Positions 8,352-17,030 of a DNA stretch of 64,000 nucleotides are shown here, one piece after another. The DNA is taken from assembly GCA_021325375.1 (NCBI GenBank), contig JAJPHG010000042.1, positions 62,001-126,000 of the forward strand, given 5' to 3'. Position numbers and translations under genes: made by a program. The notes below the pieces were generated by a model that was not told the origin of the DNA, did no database searches, and saw only the letters and a list, made by a program, of their open reading frames with translations. Source of the DNA: Alphaproteobacteria bacterium (GTDB lineage: Bacteria > Pseudomonadota > Alphaproteobacteria > Micropepsales > Micropepsaceae). The stretch's first letter is position 1. Each line of letters opens with the position of its first letter.

Positions 8352-9403
8352 CCTACATCGCCAAGCCCAAGCTGCGTCATCCCGGCCTTGCGAAGAACAA
8401 GCTCGGCTTCACGCATCGCGACTATGAGGGCCGCATCTCGACGCTCTGCGCGGGCTGCGGCCACGACTCGATCAGCGCGGCGCTGATCCAGGCCTGTTTC
8501 GAGCTCGACCTCGAGCCGCACCGCGTCGCCAAGCTGTCGGGCATCGGCTGCTCGTCCAAGACGCCGGACTATTTCCTGGGACAAAGCCACGGCTTCAACT
8601 CGGTGCACGGCCGCATGCCGAGCGTGCTCACCGGCGCCAATCTCGCCAACCGCGACCTCATCTATCTGGGCGTCTCGGGCGACGGCGACAGCGCGTCGAT
8701 CGGGCTCGGCCAGTTCGCGCATTGCGTCCGGCGCGGCGTGAACATGGTCTATATCTGCGAGAACAACGGCGTCTACGGCCTGACCAAGGGCCAGTTCTCG
8801 GCGACCGCCGACAAGGGCTCGAAGTCGAAGGCCGGCGGCACCAACGCGGATTCGCCGATCGACCTGGTGAGCCTGGCGCTGGTGCTCGGCTGCACCTTCG
8901 TCGCGCGCAGCTTCTCCGGCGACAAGCACCAGCTCGTGCCGCTGATCAAGGCGGCGATCTCGCATCAGGGCTCGGCCGTGCTCGACGTCATCAGCCCCTG
9001 CGTCCAGTTCAACAACCACGCGGGCTCGACCAAGAGCTTCGACTACGTCCGCGAGCACAACGAGGCGATGAACCGCATCGACGTCATCCCGGCACGCACC
9101 GAGATCAAGGTCGATTTCGAGCCCGGCACGACCGAGGTGGTGCGCCAGCACGACGGCTCGTACCTCAAGCTCGCAAAGCTGCACAAGGACTACGACGCGA
9201 CCAACCGCGCCGAGGCGATGGCCCACCTGCAGCAGCGCCAGGCCGCCGGCGAGGTGGTGACGGGCCTGCTCTACGTCGACCCCGAGCCCGAGGACCTGCA
9301 TACCCATCTGGGGACCGTGACCCGGCCCTTGAACCGAATGGGCGAGAAGGAGCTGTGTCCGGGCTCGAAAGCGCTGGCGGACGTGAACGCGGGGTATCGG
9401 TAA
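8348..9403 (+). CDS. korB: 2-oxoacid:ferredoxin oxidoreductase, beta subunit (KorB type)
   Basis: 351 residues from ATG 8348, overlapping the preceding stop by four bases. It contains the thiamine-diphosphate/Fe-S pattern of the family: LCAGCGHDSISAALIQA, KLSGIGCSSKTPDYF, GVSGDGDSASIGLGQF and ENNGVYGLTKGQFSAT, followed by AVLDVISPCVQFNNH. These Cys residues bind the proximal 4Fe-4S cluster and GDGDS begins the ThDP motif. The protein pairs with KorA (5789-7618). The long C-terminal extension after about residue 290 (HKDYDATNRAEAMAHL) is typical of the 350-residue KorB form in aerobic proteobacteria. Confidence 0.95.
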   Translation: MTYIAKPKLRHPGLAKNKLGFTHRDYEGRISTLCAGCGHDSISAALIQACFELDLEPHRVAKLSGIGCSSKTPDYFLGQSHGFNSVHGRMPSVLTGANLANRDLIYLGVSGDGDSASIGLGQFAHCVRRGVNMVYICENNGVYGLTKGQFSATADKGSKSKAGGTNADSPIDLVSLALVLGCTFVARSFSGDKHQLVPLIKAAISHQGSAVLDVISPCVQFNNHAGSTKSFDYVREHNEAMNRIDVIPARTEIKVDFEPGTTEVVRQHDGSYLKLAKLHKDYDATNRAEAMAHLQQRQAAGEVVTGLLYVDPEPEDLHTHLGTVTRPLNRMGEKELCPGSKALADVNAGYR

Positions 9404-9468
9404 GCACCCTTGAGGCGAGTTCGCGTTGCGTCTACCCTACTGGTTGCATTTCGCAAACGGGGTATCGC

Positions 9469-10248
9469 ATGTCGCCAGCCACACGCGTTTTTCTGCTCGC
9501 GGCTTTGGGTTGTTGCTGCACCATGACGGCAGCGCAGGCCCGTTTCCTGCAAGTCGATCCCGTCGGCTACCAGGACGATTTGGACCTCTACACCTATGTC
9601 CAGGACGATCCGGCGAACGCGACCGATCCGAGCGGCCGATGGGAATGCACGAACTGCAACAACGGCCAGAACGGCGCGATAAACGCCGCGCAGGGACAGC
9701 TTCGAGGCCAGCTCCCGGGGAAGATCGCCGTGCTCCGCTCGCTTCAGGCGAAGCTCGCGAGCGGCGGTACGCTCAACGCCGCCGAAACCCAGGCCGCGGC
9801 GATGATGGACAAATATCTCGGCGTCGGCGCCGGCGAGAACGGCAGTATCGTGGGCCACCTGATGCAATACGCCAACGGCATCCTGGGCGCGGTGAACAGC
9901 AACCGGCCTGCCAATTTGGCTGATAGGGCTTGGCCACTGAGTGCTGGCACCAGCTTTTCCGAATATTCGACCGCTGGCGACAGGATGGTGATCAACAATC
10001 CGAACTTCTTCAGGCAATCTTCGGCGGAGATTGTACAAACAATCGCGCACGAATCGGTACGCAGGGTCGGGGACGGGATTAACGCCGGACCTGTCGCAAT
10101 GAGCTACCGCATACTAAATATTTCGGGCACGAGATATCGAACACAGGGTCGAGATAGTGTCGCCGCAATCGCCGCAACGCGCGCGTACAGCCCGGACGCA
10201 ATGCTGGACATCCTACCAGATGCAAGCGTTTCCGCGCTAGGATATTGA
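9469..10248 (+). CDS. Secreted orphan RHS-core protein with uncharacterised C-terminal domain
   Basis: 259 residues from ATG 9469. A Sec signal peptide (SPATRVFLLAALGCCC, cleavage after AQA) is followed directly by the RHS-repeat-associated core signature RFLQVDPVGYQDDLDLYTYV and DDPANATDPSGR. In RHS toxins this core closes the cage and precedes the variable toxin. Here the YD repeats and the thousand-residue shell are absent. The remaining 200 residues have no recognised fold; IVQTIAHESVRRVGD resembles a metallopeptidase helix but has HExxR instead of HExxH. The last third is AT-richer. The gene ends one base before the next start. It may be a remnant or minimal effector. Confidence 0.75.
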   Translation: MSPATRVFLLAALGCCCTMTAAQARFLQVDPVGYQDDLDLYTYVQDDPANATDPSGRWECTNCNNGQNGAINAAQGQLRGQLPGKIAVLRSLQAKLASGGTLNAAETQAAAMMDKYLGVGAGENGSIVGHLMQYANGILGAVNSNRPANLADRAWPLSAGTSFSEYSTAGDRMVINNPNFFRQSSAEIVQTIAHESVRRVGDGINAGPVAMSYRILNISGTRYRTQGRDSVAAIAATRAYSPDAMLDILPDASVSALGY

Positions 10249-10249
10249 A

Positions 10250-10798
10250 ATGGCGAAGGCTCTCGAAGCCCTGCTCTTGATTGCGTCCCTGTGCGTCCTC
10301 GAGATACCGCCCAGGCAGCATCCCTATCCGGACCCGTGGATCGCCGTGTCGACGACGTTCTCGCAGCCGCCGGCGACACTCGAGATCAAGCTCACGAATG
10401 TCTCAAAACGCGCGATCTGCATTCAAAGCGAGGAATTCGCGCCGGTGATAAACTCGATCGAGATCATCGGTCCGGATGGAAGGCGCGTAGAACAAGACAG
10501 GTTCGGCGATGGACCCAAGGAGGATTTCCACGGCGTCGGTTATGGCGATCCCATATACTTCATCTTTCCCGGCACATCGTTGACGGTCGACGAGGATCTC
10601 CGCGCCTTCGCGCGGGGGCCCGGCTACCACGACGATTTCGCGCTCAGGCCCGGACGGTACAAATTCAAGCAGGAAGTGGGCTGGAGTTTCTGCCGCGACA
10701 TCGTCGATCTCGAACACGCGCTGCCTTCGGCCGGCAATGTGCGGGGATCCGCGCTGATCGTCTCCGGCCAATTCGACGCATTGCAGCCGGAACGTTGA
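10250..10798 (+). CDS. Exported protein linked to the RHS-core gene, unknown
   Basis: 182 residues; ATG 10250 comes one base after the stop of the RHS-core gene. The N-terminus (ALEALLLIASLCVLEIPP) is a likely signal peptide. The body is beta-rich (TLEIKLTNVSKRAICI, PGRYKFKQEVGW), like proteins with an immunoglobulin-like sandwich. The position directly behind a C-terminally variable RHS core fits an immunity-type partner, but that is inference from order only. Confidence 0.65.
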   Translation: MAKALEALLLIASLCVLEIPPRQHPYPDPWIAVSTTFSQPPATLEIKLTNVSKRAICIQSEEFAPVINSIEIIGPDGRRVEQDRFGDGPKEDFHGVGYGDPIYFIFPGTSLTVDEDLRAFARGPGYHDDFALRPGRYKFKQEVGWSFCRDIVDLEHALPSAGNVRGSALIVSGQFDALQPER

Positions 10799-10913
10799 CG
10801 CAAGGCGTCATAGGCACGGCCGATCCTCCACACGCGCCCGCGCGCGGCTTTTCCGCCCTCGACCCGGCGGAGCCGAGGGGGCATATTGCCGGCCGCTAAA
10901 TAAGGCCAACCCC

Positions 10914-11717
10914 ATGCCCACATCCTCCCTCTTCTCCCTCAGCGGCAAGACCGCGCTCGTCACCGGCGGGTCGCGCGGCATCGGGCTGATGATCGCGCGC
11001 GGCTTCGTCGAGGCCGGCGTGAAGACCTATATCTCCTCGCGCGACGCCAAGGCCTGCGCGGCGGCCGAGGCGGAGCTGGGCAAGACCGGCACCTGCATCG
11101 CGCTGCCGCACGATCTGGGCACCACCGCCGGGGTCAAGGCGCTGGCCGCCGAGGTCGCGGCGCGCGAGACCAGGCTCGACATCCTCGTCAACAACGCCGG
11201 CGCGGCCTGGGCCGAGCCCATCGACCAGTACGCGGAGAAAGGCTGGGACAAGCTGATGGCGGTGAACCTGAAAACGGTGTTCCTGCTCACCCAGGCGCTC
11301 CTGCCGCTCTTGCGCGCCGCGGCGAGCGAGGACGATCCCGCGCGCATCGTCAACATCGGCTCCATCGACGGCATCCTTCAGCCGACGCTCGAGAGCTATG
11401 CCTATTCCGCGAGCAAGGCGGCGGTGCACCATCTGACCCGCAACCTCGCCAAGCATCTGGCGCGCGACAACATCAACGTCAACGCCATCGCGCCGGGTCC
11501 GTTCGACACCAAGATGCTGGCGCCCGTGCTCGCCGTCGGGCGCAAACAGATGGAGCGCGCCGTGCCGCGGGGGCGGATCGGCCGCGACGAGGACATGATC
11601 GGCGCCGCCATCTTCTACTGCTCGCGCGCGAGTTCCTACGTCACCGGCACGGTGCTGCCCGTCGACGGCGGCATCGTGAGCGCGGCGTATACCCAGATCG
11701 AATTCGGCCTCTCATGA
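10914..11717 (+). CDS. Short-chain dehydrogenase/reductase (RhlG-like)
   Basis: 267 residues. Classical SDR landmarks are all present: TGGSRGIG near residue 18, NNAG near residue 94, the catalytic Ser in NIGSIDG, YSASK (Tyr/Lys) near residue 163, and APGPFDTKM. The N-terminal SLFSLSGKTALVTGGSRGIG and the long YVTGTVLPVDGG end resemble RhlG-type NADP(H)-dependent 3-oxoacyl reductases. It oxidises or reduces a hydroxyl/keto group; the substrate is not known. Its stop overlaps the next start (ATGA), so it forms an operon with the 2OG oxygenase and VOC genes. Confidence 0.93.
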   Translation: MPTSSLFSLSGKTALVTGGSRGIGLMIARGFVEAGVKTYISSRDAKACAAAEAELGKTGTCIALPHDLGTTAGVKALAAEVAARETRLDILVNNAGAAWAEPIDQYAEKGWDKLMAVNLKTVFLLTQALLPLLRAAASEDDPARIVNIGSIDGILQPTLESYAYSASKAAVHHLTRNLAKHLARDNINVNAIAPGPFDTKMLAPVLAVGRKQMERAVPRGRIGRDEDMIGAAIFYCSRASSYVTGTVLPVDGGIVSAAYTQIEFGLS

Positions 11718-12343
11718 CCCTTCCCATCGACGTCGAGGCGGTGCGCGGCGCGACCCTGGTCGCCGAGCCGTTTCCTTACGTGATGGTGCCGGGCTTCGTG
11801 AAGGCGGAAGCGATCGAGGCCATCGAGCGCGATTTCCCCGCCGTGACGCATGCCGGAAGCTTCCCGCTGCCGACGCTCGCCTACGGCCCCGCGTTCCAGT
11901 CCTTCATGGACGCGATCCGCGGGCCGGAGTTCACGAAGGCCGTCGCCGACAAGTTCGGCATCGATCTGTCGCATCGCCCCACCATGGTGACGGTGCGCGG
12001 CCAATCGAGCGCGCGCGACGGCCAGATCCATACCGACAGCGTGACCAAGCTCGTCACCGTCCTCATCTACATGAACGGCAAATGGGAGAGCCCCAAGGGC
12101 CGCCTGCGCCTGCTGCGCTCGGGCACCGACCTGGGCGACGTGGTGGCGGAGGTGCCGCCCGACGAAGGCACGCTCGTCGTCTTCAGGAACCAGCCCAACG
12201 CCTGGCACGGCTTCGAGCCGTTCGAGGGCCCGCGCAAGGTGATCCAGCTCAACTGGGTCACCAGCGCCCGCGTCGTGTGGTGGGAGCAGACGCGCCACAA
12301 GGTGAGCGCGTTCTTCAAGAAGGGCAGCGGGCCAAGGATGTGA
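11714..12343 (+). CDS. 2-oxoglutarate/Fe(II)-dependent oxygenase
   Basis: 209 residues, coupled to the SDR gene by an ATGA overlap. The double-stranded beta-helix iron ligands are seen as the HxD pair in DGQIHTDSVTKLV (about residue 103) and the distal His in NAWHGFEPFEGPRKVIQL (about 163), followed by Arg and Lys that can bind 2-oxoglutarate. The family hydroxylates diverse small molecules, sugars or proteins. Close relatives often lie in surface-polysaccharide or natural-product operons. The three-gene operon suggests modification of a single small substrate, but which one is open. Confidence 0.85.
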   Translation: MTLPIDVEAVRGATLVAEPFPYVMVPGFVKAEAIEAIERDFPAVTHAGSFPLPTLAYGPAFQSFMDAIRGPEFTKAVADKFGIDLSHRPTMVTVRGQSSARDGQIHTDSVTKLVTVLIYMNGKWESPKGRLRLLRSGTDLGDVVAEVPPDEGTLVVFRNQPNAWHGFEPFEGPRKVIQLNWVTSARVVWWEQTRHKVSAFFKKGSGPRM

Positions 12344-12345
12344 CG

Positions 12346-12723
12346 ATGATACCCAGCGGCACCGAGCTCGCGCGGCCGTTCCTGCCGACGAAGGATTTCG
12401 AGCTCTCCAAGCAATTCTACGAAGCGCTCGGCTTCACCAAGCTGCTCGACAGCGATGTGGCGATCTTCGCGGCCGGACCCAGCAGCTTCATCCTGCAGCG
12501 CTACTACGAGGAAGGCTGCAACACCATGATGCAGCTCATGGTCGACGACCTCGACGCATGGTGGGCGCATGTCCAGGGCCTCGACCTGCCGGGCCGCTTC
12601 GGCGTCGCGGCACCACGTCCGCCCGCGATGCAGCCCTGGGGCCTGCGCATCGTCTATCTCGTCGATCCCGCCGGCGTCCTCTGGCACATCGCCCAGCGCC
12701 GGCCGGGGAAGGTGCAGGATTAG
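12346..12723 (+). CDS. VOC-family protein (glyoxalase/bleomycin-resistance fold)
   Basis: 125 residues from ATG 12346, two bases after the previous stop. Two beta-alpha-beta-beta-beta modules are readable: RPFLPTKDFELSKQFYEALG at the start, and VDDLDAWWAHVQGLD leading to RIVYLVDPAGVLWHIAQ at the end. Members are metal-dependent enzymes or small-molecule binding proteins. Metal ligands are not obvious (an expected His in strand 1 is replaced by Pro/Leu), so a binding role is possible. Last gene of the SDR-oxygenase operon. Confidence 0.85.
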   Translation: MIPSGTELARPFLPTKDFELSKQFYEALGFTKLLDSDVAIFAAGPSSFILQRYYEEGCNTMMQLMVDDLDAWWAHVQGLDLPGRFGVAAPRPPAMQPWGLRIVYLVDPAGVLWHIAQRRPGKVQD

Positions 12724-12741
12724 CGGCAAGCCAGCACCACA

Positions 12742-12883
12742 CATTGTCATCCCCGGCGAGCATCGCGTGCGAAGCACGTGATGCGAGGGAAGGGGACCCA
12801 GGCGGATAGACTGGTCTGGTTCTTTCCAACTGGGTTCCCTTCCCCTCGCGATGCCGTTGGCATCGCTCGGCCGGGAATGACAG
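12742..12883. repeat. Family D inverted-repeat doublet (TCATCCCCGGCGAGC...), copy 1
   Basis: The unit starts TGTCATCCCCGGCGAGC and ends GCTCGGCCGGGAATGACA. In between, GGGAAGGGGACCCA and TGGGTTCCCTTCCCC form a second inverted pair. It fills the gap between the VOC gene and the convergent EpmA gene. A better conserved copy is at 22010-22128. Confidence 0.85.
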
Positions 12884-12903
12884 TGGAGTTCGAGGAGAGG
12901 AAA

Positions 12904-13941
12904 CTATAGCGCGGGCGTCCACAGCACGTCGTCGAGCCTGCGGGCGCCGACCGCCAGCATCACCAGACGGTCGAAGCCGAGCGCGACGCCGGACGCGGGC
13001 GGCATCTGCGACAGCGCCGCCAAAAAATCCTCGTCTATGGGATAGCGCTCGCCGTAAACGCGCTGTTTCTCCGCCATCTCCGCCTCGAAGCGGGCGCGCT
13101 GCTCAACTGCGTCGGTGAGCTCGCCGAAGCCGTTGGCGAGCTCGACGCCGCACGCATAGAGCTCGAAACGCTCGGCGACGCGCGGGTCATGCGGCGCGGC
13201 GCGAGCGAGGGCTGCCTCGCAGCGCGGATACTCGAAGAGGATCGTGGGCCGTTCCAGCCCGAGCTTCGGCTCGACGCGCGCGACCAGCACCTTGGAGAAG
13301 ATGTCGGCCCAATTGTCGTCGCCGGCCACGTCCAGCCCTGCGCGCCGCGCCCTGGTCGCGAGATGGTCGCGATCGCCCTCGCCTTTCGCGTTCAAGGTCG
13401 CGAGCAAATCGATGCCGGCGTGGTGGGTGAAGGCGTCGGCCACGGTGAGACGCTGGGCGTCGCTGCGCGGATCGCAGATACGGTCGCGATAGGCGAACAT
13501 CTTCGCCCCCGTTATGTCCGCGGCCAGGCGCACCAGCGCGAGACTGTCCGCGATCACGCACTCATAGCCCTCGTTCGCGCGGTACCATTCGAGCATGGTG
13601 AATTCGGGCGCGTGCAGCGGCCCGCGCTCGCGGTTGCGGAAGACGCGCGCGAAATCGAAGATGCGCGTCTCGCCCGCGGCCAGCAGCCGCTTGGCGGCGA
13701 ACTCCGGCGAGGTGTGCAGATAGCGCCGCGACCGCGCGCCGCCTGTCTCGACCTGTTCCGTGGCGAAGGCGTGCAGATGCGCCTCGTTCCCCGGCGAGAC
13801 GACCAGCGCCCCGCACTCGACCTCGGTGAAGCCTTGGCCCTCGAACCAGGCCCGCGCGGCAGCCTTGATCCGCCCGCGCCCGATCAGAGCCGGGCGTTTG
13901 TCGGCATGGATATGGGGCGACCACCAGGGAGTTGGGCTCAT
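12904..13941 (-). CDS. epmA: EF-P--(R)-beta-lysine ligase (GenX/PoxA type)
   Basis: 345 residues from ATG 13941 (MSPTPWWSPHIHADKR). It is a class II lysyl-tRNA-synthetase-like catalytic core without the anticodon-binding domain: RRYLHTSPEFAAKRLLAAG (motif 1-2 region), IFDFARVFRNRERGPLHAPEFTMLEW (motif 2) and VALGFDRLVMLAVGA (motif 3). The family attaches (R)-beta-lysine to the conserved Lys of elongation factor P. Immediately divergent is efp itself (start 14006), so enzyme and substrate share a 64-base intergenic region. The aminomutase EpmB that supplies beta-lysine is not in the window. Confidence 0.92.
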   Translation of the reverse strand: MSPTPWWSPHIHADKRPALIGRGRIKAAARAWFEGQGFTEVECGALVVSPGNEAHLHAFATEQVETGGARSRRYLHTSPEFAAKRLLAAGETRIFDFARVFRNRERGPLHAPEFTMLEWYRANEGYECVIADSLALVRLAADITGAKMFAYRDRICDPRSDAQRLTVADAFTHHAGIDLLATLNAKGEGDRDHLATRARRAGLDVAGDDNWADIFSKVLVARVEPKLGLERPTILFEYPRCEAALARAAPHDPRVAERFELYACGVELANGFGELTDAVEQRARFEAEMAEKQRVYGERYPIDEDFLAALSQMPPASGVALGFDRLVMLAVGARRLDDVLWTPAL

Positions 13942-14005
13942 CTTCTTGGCCTTTGGACCGGCCCCTGCTATACGCCCCACCTCCCCTTCGCCCAAGAGGT
14001 ACAAA

Positions 14006-14575
14006 GTGGTTTCTGTCATCGCCAGCAACGTCCGCAAAGGCAACGTCATCGAGAAGGACGGCAAGCTCTATATCGTGCTGACGGCGGAGAACATCCATCC
14101 CGGCAAGGGCACGCCCGTGACCCAGCTCGAGATGCGCCGCATCTCCGACGGGGTGAAGATCAACGAGCGCTACAAGACCACTGACAGCCTCGAAAAGGCG
14201 TTCATCGACTACCAGACCTACAACTACCTCTACCAGGACGGCGACCACTACGTCTTCATGCAGCCGGAGACCTTCGACCAGATCCATGTCGGCCTCGACA
14301 TCCTGGGCGACATGGCGCCCTATCTGCAGGAGAACATGGAAGTGAGGCTCGCCACCTTCAACGGCGCGCCGATCTCCATCGAGTTGCCGCAGCGCGTGAC
14401 GCTCGCCGTCACCGACACCGAGCCCGCGATGAAGGGCCAGACCGCGTCCGGCTCGTTCAAGCCCGCGATGCTCGAGAACGGCGTGCGCACCATGGTGCCG
14501 ACCCACATCGTGCCGGGCGTGCGCATCGTCGTGCTGACCGAGGACGGCTCATACGTCGAGCGGGCGAAGGATTGA
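14006..14575 (+). CDS. efp: Translation elongation factor P
   Basis: 189 residues from GTG 14006, with AGAGG seven bases upstream; this start puts the modifiable Lys of the HPGKGT loop exactly at residue 34 as in Escherichia coli. Three OB/KOW-like beta domains are recognisable: RKGNVIEKDGKLYIVLTAEN, then DHYVFMQPETFDQIHV, and C-terminal GQTASGSFKPAMLENG with the VPTHIVPGVRIVVLTEDGSY finish. EF-P rescues ribosomes stalled on consecutive prolines. The adjacent EpmA gene indicates beta-lysylation of Lys34. Confidence 0.97.
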   Translation: MVSVIASNVRKGNVIEKDGKLYIVLTAENIHPGKGTPVTQLEMRRISDGVKINERYKTTDSLEKAFIDYQTYNYLYQDGDHYVFMQPETFDQIHVGLDILGDMAPYLQENMEVRLATFNGAPISIELPQRVTLAVTDTEPAMKGQTASGSFKPAMLENGVRTMVPTHIVPGVRIVVLTEDGSYVERAKD

Positions 14576-14582
14576 TGCGGCC

Positions 14583-14807
14583 GTGAGCGAGGCTACCGGC
14601 ACCGCCGTCGCGCTGCTCGTCGTCGGCCTGGTCCTGGGCGCATGGGCGCTTCTGCGCATCCGTTCCGGGATATCGTATATGTCCCACCCGCTGGTGGAGG
14701 CACGGCGCGGGGAAGACCCGTTCGCTTTCTGGGCGTCGGTGCTGCCCATGCTGGCGGTGGCCGTCGCGCTGATCGTCTTCGCAGCGTACGAGCTCTTGGC
14801 CGGCTAA
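14583..14807 (+). CDS. Small two-helix membrane protein, unknown
   Basis: 74 residues from GTG 14583, seven bases after the efp stop. Two hydrophobic helices (about 9-26 and 52-70) flank a charged loop (RIRSGISYMSHPLVEARRGED). No family recognised. It probably rides on the efp transcript. The 3' end overlaps the convergent secreted-protein gene by four bases. Confidence 0.65.
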   Translation: MSEATGTAVALLVVGLVLGAWALLRIRSGISYMSHPLVEARRGEDPFAFWASVLPMLAVAVALIVFAAYELLAG

Positions 14808-15301
14808 GGCTTGGCCTGCGCCTCCTCGTCCGAGGGCCTGTAGAACCAGACGTATGAGCCGAACCCGGCCGACGGCATGAATTTTACCTTGGTGGCGGCG
14901 GTTTCCCATGCGTAGTTGTCGAAACCGCGCACGGTCGTCACCGTGGCCTCGCCGTAGCGCGCGCGAAGGGCGTTCATGATCGCCTCAGTGCAGGCCGCGC
15001 TGCCCTGTGCGTCCATAAGCGTGACTGCGTGCAGACCCGATTTGAAAAACCGCCACACCCCTTCGAAGCGGCAGGTTTGCCAAGCATAGGCCTCGCTCTT
15101 CAACCGTGTCTCGCCAGGCAGCAGCGGCGAGGTGGGCGATCGAAACGTATCGTCGCGAAGCGGGAACAGGCCGCTCGCCTCCGCCTGCGGCATATCCCAA
15201 TGAAGCTTTTCGAGCCCCAGTGGAAACGTGTCACCGGCCGCGCAGGCCGTGGTCAGGCCCAGCAGGAACGCGCCGAAGACGGCAATCGCAAGCCGTGTCA
15301 T
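14804..15301 (-). CDS. Secreted or lipid-anchored protein, unknown
   Basis: 165 residues. The N-terminus (RLAIAVFGAFLLGLTTACAA) is a signal peptide with a possible lipobox ending at Cys20. The mature part has paired Trp/Tyr-rich strands (KLHWDMPQAEA, TCRFEGVWRFFKSGLHAV) and a C-terminal FGSYVWFYRP, reminiscent of small periplasmic proteins that monitor substrate binding, but I do not recognise it. Its ATG overlaps the TGA of the dienelactone-hydrolase gene, so it is the third gene of the dus operon. Confidence 0.7.
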   Translation of the reverse strand: MTRLAIAVFGAFLLGLTTACAAGDTFPLGLEKLHWDMPQAEASGLFPLRDDTFRSPTSPLLPGETRLKSEAYAWQTCRFEGVWRFFKSGLHAVTLMDAQGSAACTEAIMNALRARYGEATVTTVRGFDNYAWETAATKVKFMPSAGFGSYVWFYRPSDEEAQAKP

Positions 15302-16023
15302 TTCAAGTTCCGCTCATACAGTACGAACAGGCGTTCCCAATGCCGCTCCGCCGCGGCGCGGTTGTAGGCGGGGCGCTGCGGGAACGCGAAGCCGTGCTCG
15401 ACGCCTTTGTAGAGCTCGACCTCGGCCGCCACGCCGCCTTCGCGCAACGATGCTTCGAATGGCGCCAGCTCCTCGAGCGGCGCGTAGTGGTCGGTCTCGG
15501 CCCAGGCGACGTAGAGCTCGGCGTGGCCCTTGCGCGCGGCGAGGTCGGGGCTGTCGGGGGCGTCCGTCTTGAGGCGCACACCGTAGATCGAAGCGGCGGC
15601 GCGCACGCGAGAGGGCAGGTGCGCCGCGGCGCTGATCGCGTATTGCCCGCTCATGCAATAACCCAGCGTGCCGATCGCGCCTTTCGACGCGGCCGCGTCC
15701 GCATCGGCGAACGCAACCAGCCCGTCCGTGTCTTCCATCACCAGCGGAATGTTCAGCGAGCCCATCAGCGCGAACATCTTCTTGCGCGTTTCGGCCGCCG
15801 CTTCGCCGATGAATTGGCCCAACTCCTCGACGCCGGAGCGGTGATAGAGGTTGGGCAGCATCACGTAATAGCCGACGCTCGCCAGGCGCCGCGCCATGTC
15901 GCGCAGCTCCTCGCGGATGCCGGGCGCGTCCATGTAGAAGAGCACGACCGGGTGCGGACCACAGCGCTCGGGATGGACGATGAACGTGTTCATTCCGCCG
16001 ATGTCGGCGTGTCTCTCGATCAT
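15298..16023 (-). CDS. Dienelactone hydrolase family protein
   Basis: 241 residues from ATG 16023. The alpha/beta-hydrolase triad of the DLH family is visible: nucleophile Cys in GTLGYCMSGQYAI (about 124), Asp in WAETDHYAPLEEL, and His in GVEHGFAFPQRPAYN. The loop PVVLFYMDAPGIREELRDMA is typical. Members hydrolyse lactones or esters such as dienelactone in aromatic degradation, but many have unknown substrates. Both ends overlap neighbouring genes by ATGA, giving a tight dus-DLH-secreted protein operon. Confidence 0.9.
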   Translation of the reverse strand: MIERHADIGGMNTFIVHPERCGPHPVVLFYMDAPGIREELRDMARRLASVGYYVMLPNLYHRSGVEELGQFIGEAAAETRKKMFALMGSLNIPLVMEDTDGLVAFADADAAASKGAIGTLGYCMSGQYAISAAAHLPSRVRAAASIYGVRLKTDAPDSPDLAARKGHAELYVAWAETDHYAPLEELAPFEASLREGGVAAEVELYKGVEHGFAFPQRPAYNRAAAERHWERLFVLYERNLK

Positions 16024-16970
16024 GCGGCTTTCCTCAACGACCAAAGCGACATCAGCGCGTCCTCGACCTCGCGCGGCGAAGCGAGACGGCACAGGCGCGA
16101 TTTCGCTTCGCGTCCGCCGAACGGCGCCTTCTCGACATACCAGCCCAGATGCTTGCGGAACACGCGCAAGCCCAGCGCGTCGCCGTAGAAGGCGAGCGTG
16201 TCGGCGAAATGGTCGAGCGCGATGGCCAACCGCGTTTCGAGCGGCGGCTCGTTCCAGGTGTTCGCGATCCAGGGCCGCCCATAAGCGCCGCGGCCGATCA
16301 TGATCGCGTCGGCGCCCGATTGCGCCAGCGCCTCGCGCGCCGACGCGGCATCGACGACGTCGCCGTTGACGATCACCGGGATGCGCACGGCGCGCTTGAC
16401 GTGGGCGATGGCGCACCAATCCGCACGGCCCTTGTAGAACTGCTGCCGCGTGCGGCCGTGCACGGTGACGGCGGCGGCGCCCGCGCGTTCGGCGCGCAGC
16501 GCGAGCTCGGGCGCGGCGAGGCTGTCCCAGCCCAGCCGCATCTTCACCGTCACGGGCTTTCGCGTGGCGCCCACCGCGGCGGCGATCAGGCGCTCGGCAT
16601 GGTCGAGGTCGCGCATCAGGGCCGAGCCCGACAGCGCGCCCGCGACTTCCTTCGCCGGACATCCCATGTTGATGTCGACAATGTCGGCGCCCGCCTGTTC
16701 GGCGAGCGCGGCACCCTTCGCGATCCATTCCGCGTCGCGGCCGACGAGCTGGATGACCATCAAGGGCAGGCCTTCGCCCACCGCCGCGCGGCGTACGACG
16801 TCCGGCCGCCCGCGCGCGAACGCGTCGCACGCCACCATCTCGGTCGCGACATAAGGCGCCCCGCAGCGCGACGCCGCGCGCCGGAACGGCAAATCCGAGA
16901 CGCCGGTCATCGGCGCGATCAGGACGCGGCCCGAGATGGGGACGGAGGCGATGGAGAATTCCGAAGACAT
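16020..16970 (-). CDS. dusB: tRNA-dihydrouridine synthase (DusB/NifR3-like)
   Basis: 316 residues. FMN-binding TIM-barrel motifs: VLIAPMTGVSDLPFRRAA, VIQLVGRDAEWIAKGA, DIVDINMGCPAKEVAG (with the catalytic Cys), VTVKMRLGW, VTVHGRTRQQFYKG and IPVIVNGDV. The enzyme reduces uridines in the tRNA D-loop with NADPH. In many alphaproteobacteria the gene stands in front of ntrB/ntrC; here a hydrolase gene follows instead. Subfamily B is inferred from the GMVA-like ATEMVACDA segment. Confidence 0.93.
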   Translation of the reverse strand: MSSEFSIASVPISGRVLIAPMTGVSDLPFRRAASRCGAPYVATEMVACDAFARGRPDVVRRAAVGEGLPLMVIQLVGRDAEWIAKGAALAEQAGADIVDINMGCPAKEVAGALSGSALMRDLDHAERLIAAAVGATRKPVTVKMRLGWDSLAAPELALRAERAGAAAVTVHGRTRQQFYKGRADWCAIAHVKRAVRIPVIVNGDVVDAASAREALAQSGADAIMIGRGAYGRPWIANTWNEPPLETRLAIALDHFADTLAFYGDALGLRVFRKHLGWYVEKAPFGGREAKSRLCRLASPREVEDALMSLWSLRKAA

Positions 16971-17030
16971 TCGTCCAAGCTAGAACATTCGGCGGGCTCT
17001 TTGCATCGAAATCGTGAACACGGCCGGCCG

